Made by a program: the position numbers and the translations under genes. A model generated the notes under the pieces. It saw nothing but the letters and a program-made list of their open reading frames with translations. It was not told the DNA's origin and did not search any database. Positions 32,485 to 35,418 of a stretch of DNA of 35,418 bases are shown one piece after another; positions within the stretch are counted from its first letter, which is position 1; the number at the start of each line of letters is the position of its first letter. This DNA is from CAIKOD01 sp035505975 (lineage in GTDB: Archaea; Halobacteriota; Methanomicrobia; Methanomicrobiales; Methanospirillaceae): positions 1-35,418 of the forward strand of contig DATJQJ010000021.1 of the NCBI GenBank assembly GCA_035505975.1, given 5' to 3'.

Positions 32485-33363
32485 TCAGAGCGACGGGAAC
32501 ACGCGGATAATGTCAGACTGGGTGAGAATTCCTGATGGATGGCCATTCTCTTCGACAATCAGGCGGCCAATCTCCTTTTCCTTGAACCGGGTGATCACTT
32601 CGAACAGCTGGACATCGGCAGAGACTTTCACCACATCATGGGTCATTACCCGGTTCACCTGGGTGGTCAGGGGTGAACCGTGCTCAATTGCTTTGGCGAC
32701 GTCGGAAAGCGTGACAATTCCCCCAAGGGTCCCGTTGTCGATCACCGGTGCTCCATGGATATGCCGTGAATTGAAAAGGTGAAGGGCATCCATGAGTGTT
32801 GAATTCCGTGAAAGAGCAAGAAGTGGAGTGCTCATATAATTCCTGATGGGTTTTTTTGGGAGTGAGATCATCTCGGACGTGGATATGAGGAGGGACTGCT
32901 CCACCTCGTCCTTCCCGTACACTTCCCCCCTGATCAGGAGTTTATTCACGGGTGTTGGCCCGATTGTGATAAGGTCCCCGATTTCAAAGATTTTTGCACT
33001 CCCGATGAGCTTGATGAGGGCATGGCATATGTCGGGGTGACAGAGAGTGGTGAAATCAATTTCTGAGACCTTTGCCCCTTTCACTACCTCACCGTCCCTC
33101 GAAATCAGGACGTCGTACTCCTCGTCAGAGTCGTGGAGGTTGAGTTCATTGTATGCCAGTATTGTCGGATAGTACCCTCCCCTGGGACCCGGGACGCCGT
33201 CAACGAGGCCAATTGCTTTTAAGGCCTGCATCTGGTTCCTGACCGTTCCCGGGTTCCGTTTTATCACCTCTGCGATATCTTCCCCCTTGATCGGGTGAGA
33301 ATGCTGGTGATACAGCGAAATCAATGTAATAAGAATATCTTTCTGGATTAGGGAGAGATCCAT
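32485..33363 (-). CDS. Winged-helix transcription regulator with paired CBS domains
   Basis: The 292-residue protein has an N-terminal winged helix (residues 1-70, DILITLISLYHQHSHPIKGE and RNPGTVRNQMQALKAIGLVD). A middle domain with a chelate-like HPDICHALIKLIGSAKIFEI follows. Two CBS domains close it (about 175-230, MSTPLLALSRNSTLMDALHL; 235-292, VMTHDVVKVSADVQLFEVIT, ending ILTQSDIIRVFPS). CBS pairs usually bind adenosyl nucleotides, so DNA binding may respond to energy state or SAM; that is inference from the family. It diverges from the NOG1-like gene over 46 bases with one shared TATA-like element. Self-regulation, and control of the GTPase gene, are plausible. Confidence 0.88.
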   Translation of the reverse strand: MDLSLIQKDILITLISLYHQHSHPIKGEDIAEVIKRNPGTVRNQMQALKAIGLVDGVPGPRGGYYPTILAYNELNLHDSDEEYDVLISRDGEVVKGAKVSEIDFTTLCHPDICHALIKLIGSAKIFEIGDLITIGPTPVNKLLIRGEVYGKDEVEQSLLISTSEMISLPKKPIRNYMSTPLLALSRNSTLMDALHLFNSRHIHGAPVIDNGTLGGIVTLSDVAKAIEHGSPLTTQVNRVMTHDVVKVSADVQLFEVITRFKEKEIGRLIVEENGHPSGILTQSDIIRVFPSL

Positions 33364-33383
33364 AATGGTTAATCATTTGAGTA

Positions 33384-33393
33384 CCATAAATAG
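33384..33393. promoter_or_regulatory. Shared TATA-like element between divergent genes
   Basis: CCATAAATAG is centred about 22 bases from the GTG at 33410 and about 25 bases from the minus-strand ATG at 33363. Both mRNAs would be leaderless or nearly so. No other AT-rich box of this quality lies in the 46-base gap. Confidence 0.5.
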
Positions 33394-33409
33394 GTTAGGA
33401 TGAATACTC

Positions 33410-34363
33410 GTGGAATTTGAAAAAATCCCGACCGTACCTACCGCTGATGAGGTCCTTGACCGTTGTTTTCGGCGTGCTGCGGCTAAAATGAAACTGAAAG
33501 CGAATAAAGACCGTGCTAACCAGGACTTCGTACGAGCTGTCAGCCATTCGATCCACGACAGGCTGGTCCATATAATCCAGACCTTCCCCGAGTTTGAGAC
33601 ACTCCCTCCCTTCTATTACGAAACGGTCGATATCCTGTACGGGATCCCCAGGCTGAAGAAATCGCTCGGAGCCATCGGGTGGGCGGCCCGCTGGGCCCGC
33701 CTTCATGGCCCTGACCTCGTATACGAGACGAGAAAAGGAGGAGACCCGCTTGCGTCCCGTAAAAGGGCCGTGGCGAGGCTCGCTTCCGTCGTGCACCAGA
33801 TAGACCCCGATCTCAGGTTTCTCAACGACGTGAGAAACGTGATTCGGAAGCTGCCTCATATCGAGGACGTCTTCACTGTTGTTGTCGCAGGATACCCAAA
33901 TGTCGGGAAGTCGTCGTTTATCAGGCTCGTCTCTTCGGCTTCGCCTGAAGTCGCATCATATCCTTTCACGACGAAAGGGGTGATAGTCGGTCACAGGATA
34001 TCAGGACGGAAACGGATGCAGTTTATCGACACCCCCGGGGTGCTGGATCGGCTCCCCGAAGAGAGAAACCCGATAGAGCGACAGGCGATGGCTGCGATCT
34101 CAAATATCGCCGATGTGATCCTGTTCATTCTCGACCCGAGCGAACAGTGCGGGTTTCCCCTGGAGGACCAGGTCCGGCTATCCGAAGAGATCAGGGCTGC
34201 CATGAATGTGCCTCTGGTAGTGGTGGCCAATAAATCAGACATCAGTTCCCTGGAAGGGTACCTTTCCATGTCGACCTGTGACGGTTCCGGTATCGAAGAC
34301 GTCCTCGAAAAACTCCTTGAATACTGGCGAGACCCCATCGTCTCGGAAGTTCCCTCCTGTTGA
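33410..34363 (+). CDS. NOG1-family GTP-binding protein
   Basis: The 317-residue GTPase has the NOG1 N-terminal helical domain (1-150, including FYYETVDILYGIPRLKKSLG). The G domain follows: G1 GYPNVGKSS (161-169), the TT of G2 in SYPFTTKGV, G3 DTPG (207-210) and G4 NKSD (274-277). This is the OBG-HflX-like group. NOG1 acts in large ribosomal subunit assembly in eukaryotes, and archaeal forms are thought to do the same. The protein ends soon after the G domain, which is normal for archaeal members that lack the eukaryotic tail. The start is a GTG, with the TATA-like element 22 bases upstream implying a leaderless mRNA. Confidence 0.92.
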   Translation: MEFEKIPTVPTADEVLDRCFRRAAAKMKLKANKDRANQDFVRAVSHSIHDRLVHIIQTFPEFETLPPFYYETVDILYGIPRLKKSLGAIGWAARWARLHGPDLVYETRKGGDPLASRKRAVARLASVVHQIDPDLRFLNDVRNVIRKLPHIEDVFTVVVAGYPNVGKSSFIRLVSSASPEVASYPFTTKGVIVGHRISGRKRMQFIDTPGVLDRLPEERNPIERQAMAAISNIADVILFILDPSEQCGFPLEDQVRLSEEIRAAMNVPLVVVANKSDISSLEGYLSMSTCDGSGIEDVLEKLLEYWRDPIVSEVPSC

Positions 34364-34425
34364 ACCGGACATGCACGAAGGCGGGAAATATTCCTTTTTT
34401 CAGGCAGGTCAACTCCCGTATCCGA

Positions 34426-35328
34426 TTAAAATCCTGCCCAGGCCCAACTGCCGCTTATGGCGCAGCCGATAAGGAATCCAATGATCGCTCCGCTGTTGAT
34501 CGGCGGAAGGCCTGCCTGTGGTTTCCCCTTATTGACGAACCAGAGCACGACAAGAAGGCCTACGACAGATCCAAAAATTGTACCGGCCGCAGGAATATTT
34601 ACGAGCAGGCCAGTTTCTGAACCGATGAAGACATTGGCAGAAACGACGAGGATAGAAGGCATGATGAGGTCTCCCATACCGAGAATAAACGCCCCCCTCT
34701 CTCCTTCCCCAATTTTTCCGATACCGTCCCTGATATAGGAGTACGTGGTTTTTTTCGGAATTACGAAGAGGATAGGAGTCTTCATCTCCATCACGCCTTC
34801 GGCGAGGGTGATCATGTGTTTTGTCTTGTATACCGATATTGCGTCGTAGACCGCAAGGATCACGAGAAGTATGATCACCGGTATGATATCGAGAGATATC
34901 CCAAAAATCGACGCCGCCCCCGCGGCGATGAGGATCCCCAGGATATCGATGACATACCATTCAGGGTACCGGTACATGACGAAGATTGCAAGCCCTGCGA
35001 TGATCAGCGGGAGAGCAATACCAAGGATGGTATTTCCTGCAAACAGGATCGTTATCGAACCAAATATGTACACGAAGGTAAAGTAGATGGATACGGCGAT
35101 GATCACCGTGATGAGCGATCGGTACCGGTACCTGAGGAGGAGTAACAGGATAGCCGTGAATACGAGTAAAATTCCAATAAAGATGAGGGGGTTGATGGCC
35201 GATGTGGGGTCCTGGAAAGCCATGATGCCTGCTTCTTTCATCGGGAGGGAGAGCAGTAAAGCCCCTATTTCGACCAGCAGAAGCATTACCGGCATCCCTA
35301 TCAACGGGATGGCGGATTTTACGTTCAT
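34426..35328 (-). CDS. Presenilin-like intramembrane aspartyl protease (PSH, A22 family)
   Basis: The product of about 300 residues has nine hydrophobic segments. The catalytic pair lies in VILAVYDAISVYKTKHM (Tyr-Asp, Asp at about 162) and FILGMGDLIMP (GxGD, Asp at about 220). The third motif, usually PAL, reads GLPPINSGAI, as expected for archaeal homologues rather than eukaryotic presenilin. The enzyme cleaves transmembrane helices within the membrane; natural archaeal substrates are unknown. An AAGGAG precedes the ATG by about 7 bases, so the second of two adjacent in-frame start codons is preferred. It converges on the NOG1-like gene with 62 bases between, and appears divergent from a gene starting at the right edge. 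Confidence 0.92.
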   Translation of the reverse strand: MNVKSAIPLIGMPVMLLLVEIGALLLSLPMKEAGIMAFQDPTSAINPLIFIGILLVFTAILLLLLRYRYRSLITVIIAVSIYFTFVYIFGSITILFAGNTILGIALPLIIAGLAIFVMYRYPEWYVIDILGILIAAGAASIFGISLDIIPVIILLVILAVYDAISVYKTKHMITLAEGVMEMKTPILFVIPKKTTYSYIRDGIGKIGEGERGAFILGMGDLIMPSILVVSANVFIGSETGLLVNIPAAGTIFGSVVGLLVVLWFVNKGKPQAGLPPINSGAIIGFLIGCAISGSWAWAGF

Positions 35329-35383
35329 CACATAACTCCTTCAGCCATATTGTTTAATTAGTTGGTCTTCATTATCTAAAAGC

Positions 35384-35418
35384 ATGGATATTCGTGAGTA
35401 TGCGCGCGATATTATTCT
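35384..35418 (+). CDS. Possible start of a further gene (cut by window edge)
   Basis: An ATG followed by an open frame (MDIREYARDII) runs to the window end. A TATA-like TTTAATTA lies near 35352-35359, about 27 bases upstream, the spacing seen for leaderless genes nearby. Only about 11 codons are visible, so no product can be named. Confidence 0.4.
   Translation, partial: MDIREYARDII

Noticed and set aside
1..35418. tRNA, rRNA and CRISPR arrays
   Set aside because: I looked for T-arm-like GTTCGA/GTTCAA contexts with paired stems and for regularly spaced repeats and saw none that hold up by eye.

Overview
The window reads as chromosomal DNA of a hydrogenotrophic methanogen of the Euryarchaeota, most probably order Methanomicrobiales (relatives of Methanoregula, Methanolinea or Methanosphaerula). 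This is inferred from the gene set: an archaeal histone, RadA, an OB-fold RPA, a NOG1-type GTPase, a presenilin-like protease, class III prepilins, FmdE, DUF1890 and DUF2284 proteins, DapL-route lysine synthesis and a ferredoxin-linked 2-oxoacid oxidoreductase. AT-rich TATA elements, several of them about 25 nt from a start codon (leaderless mRNAs), support it. No rRNA, tRNA or CRISPR array was seen.

Positions 1-1094 hold two tandem type IV pilin-like genes, the first cut by the window edge. Positions 1535-12504 are an accessory stretch. It has three paralogous class I methyltransferases (one with a DUF364 gene, one behind a flotillin/SPFH gene, one overlapping an FmdE gene), a radical SAM protein with a binding-protein-like C-terminal domain, a molbindin, a decayed methyltransferase and a decayed, truncated IS256 element. 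An A25 tract lies beside the IS end. Positions 12505-14372 hold a small KTSC-domain gene, a frameshifted membrane protein gene and an unrecognised coding relic.

Positions 14373-18520 carry a lipoprotein made of a SecD-like extracytoplasmic domain without the SecD membrane domain, a HAD phosphatase, an amino-acid permease and a UPF0316 membrane protein. Positions 18685-25962 are a long minus-strand run: DUF2284, a metallo-beta-lactamase-fold protein, a frameshifted GNAT gene, CutA, DUF1890, then a tight operon of 2-oxoacid:ferredoxin oxidoreductase (gamma-alpha fusion, then beta) and glutamate dehydrogenase, ended by a strong hairpin. This operon would link the 2-oxoglutarate node to ammonia assimilation or glutamate breakdown.

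Positions 26090-31676 are a plus-strand run: dapL and lysA overlap by 4 bases (end of the lysine pathway), followed by an RPA-like OB-fold protein, radA and a phosphoglycolate-phosphatase-type HAD gene. Positions 31658-35418 are archaeal information and housekeeping genes: a PRC-barrel protein, a histone, a wHTH-CBS regulator divergent from a NOG1-like GTPase around one TATA-like element, the presenilin-like protease, and perhaps the first codons of another gene at the right edge.

Two patterns stand out. The first is the repeated association of one methyltransferase family with putative metal- or cofactor-related partners (DUF364, FmdE, molbindin). The second is gene decay concentrated at 3.4-4.1, 9.35-10.24, 13.0-14.1 and 23.7-24.2 kb, amid otherwise intact genes.
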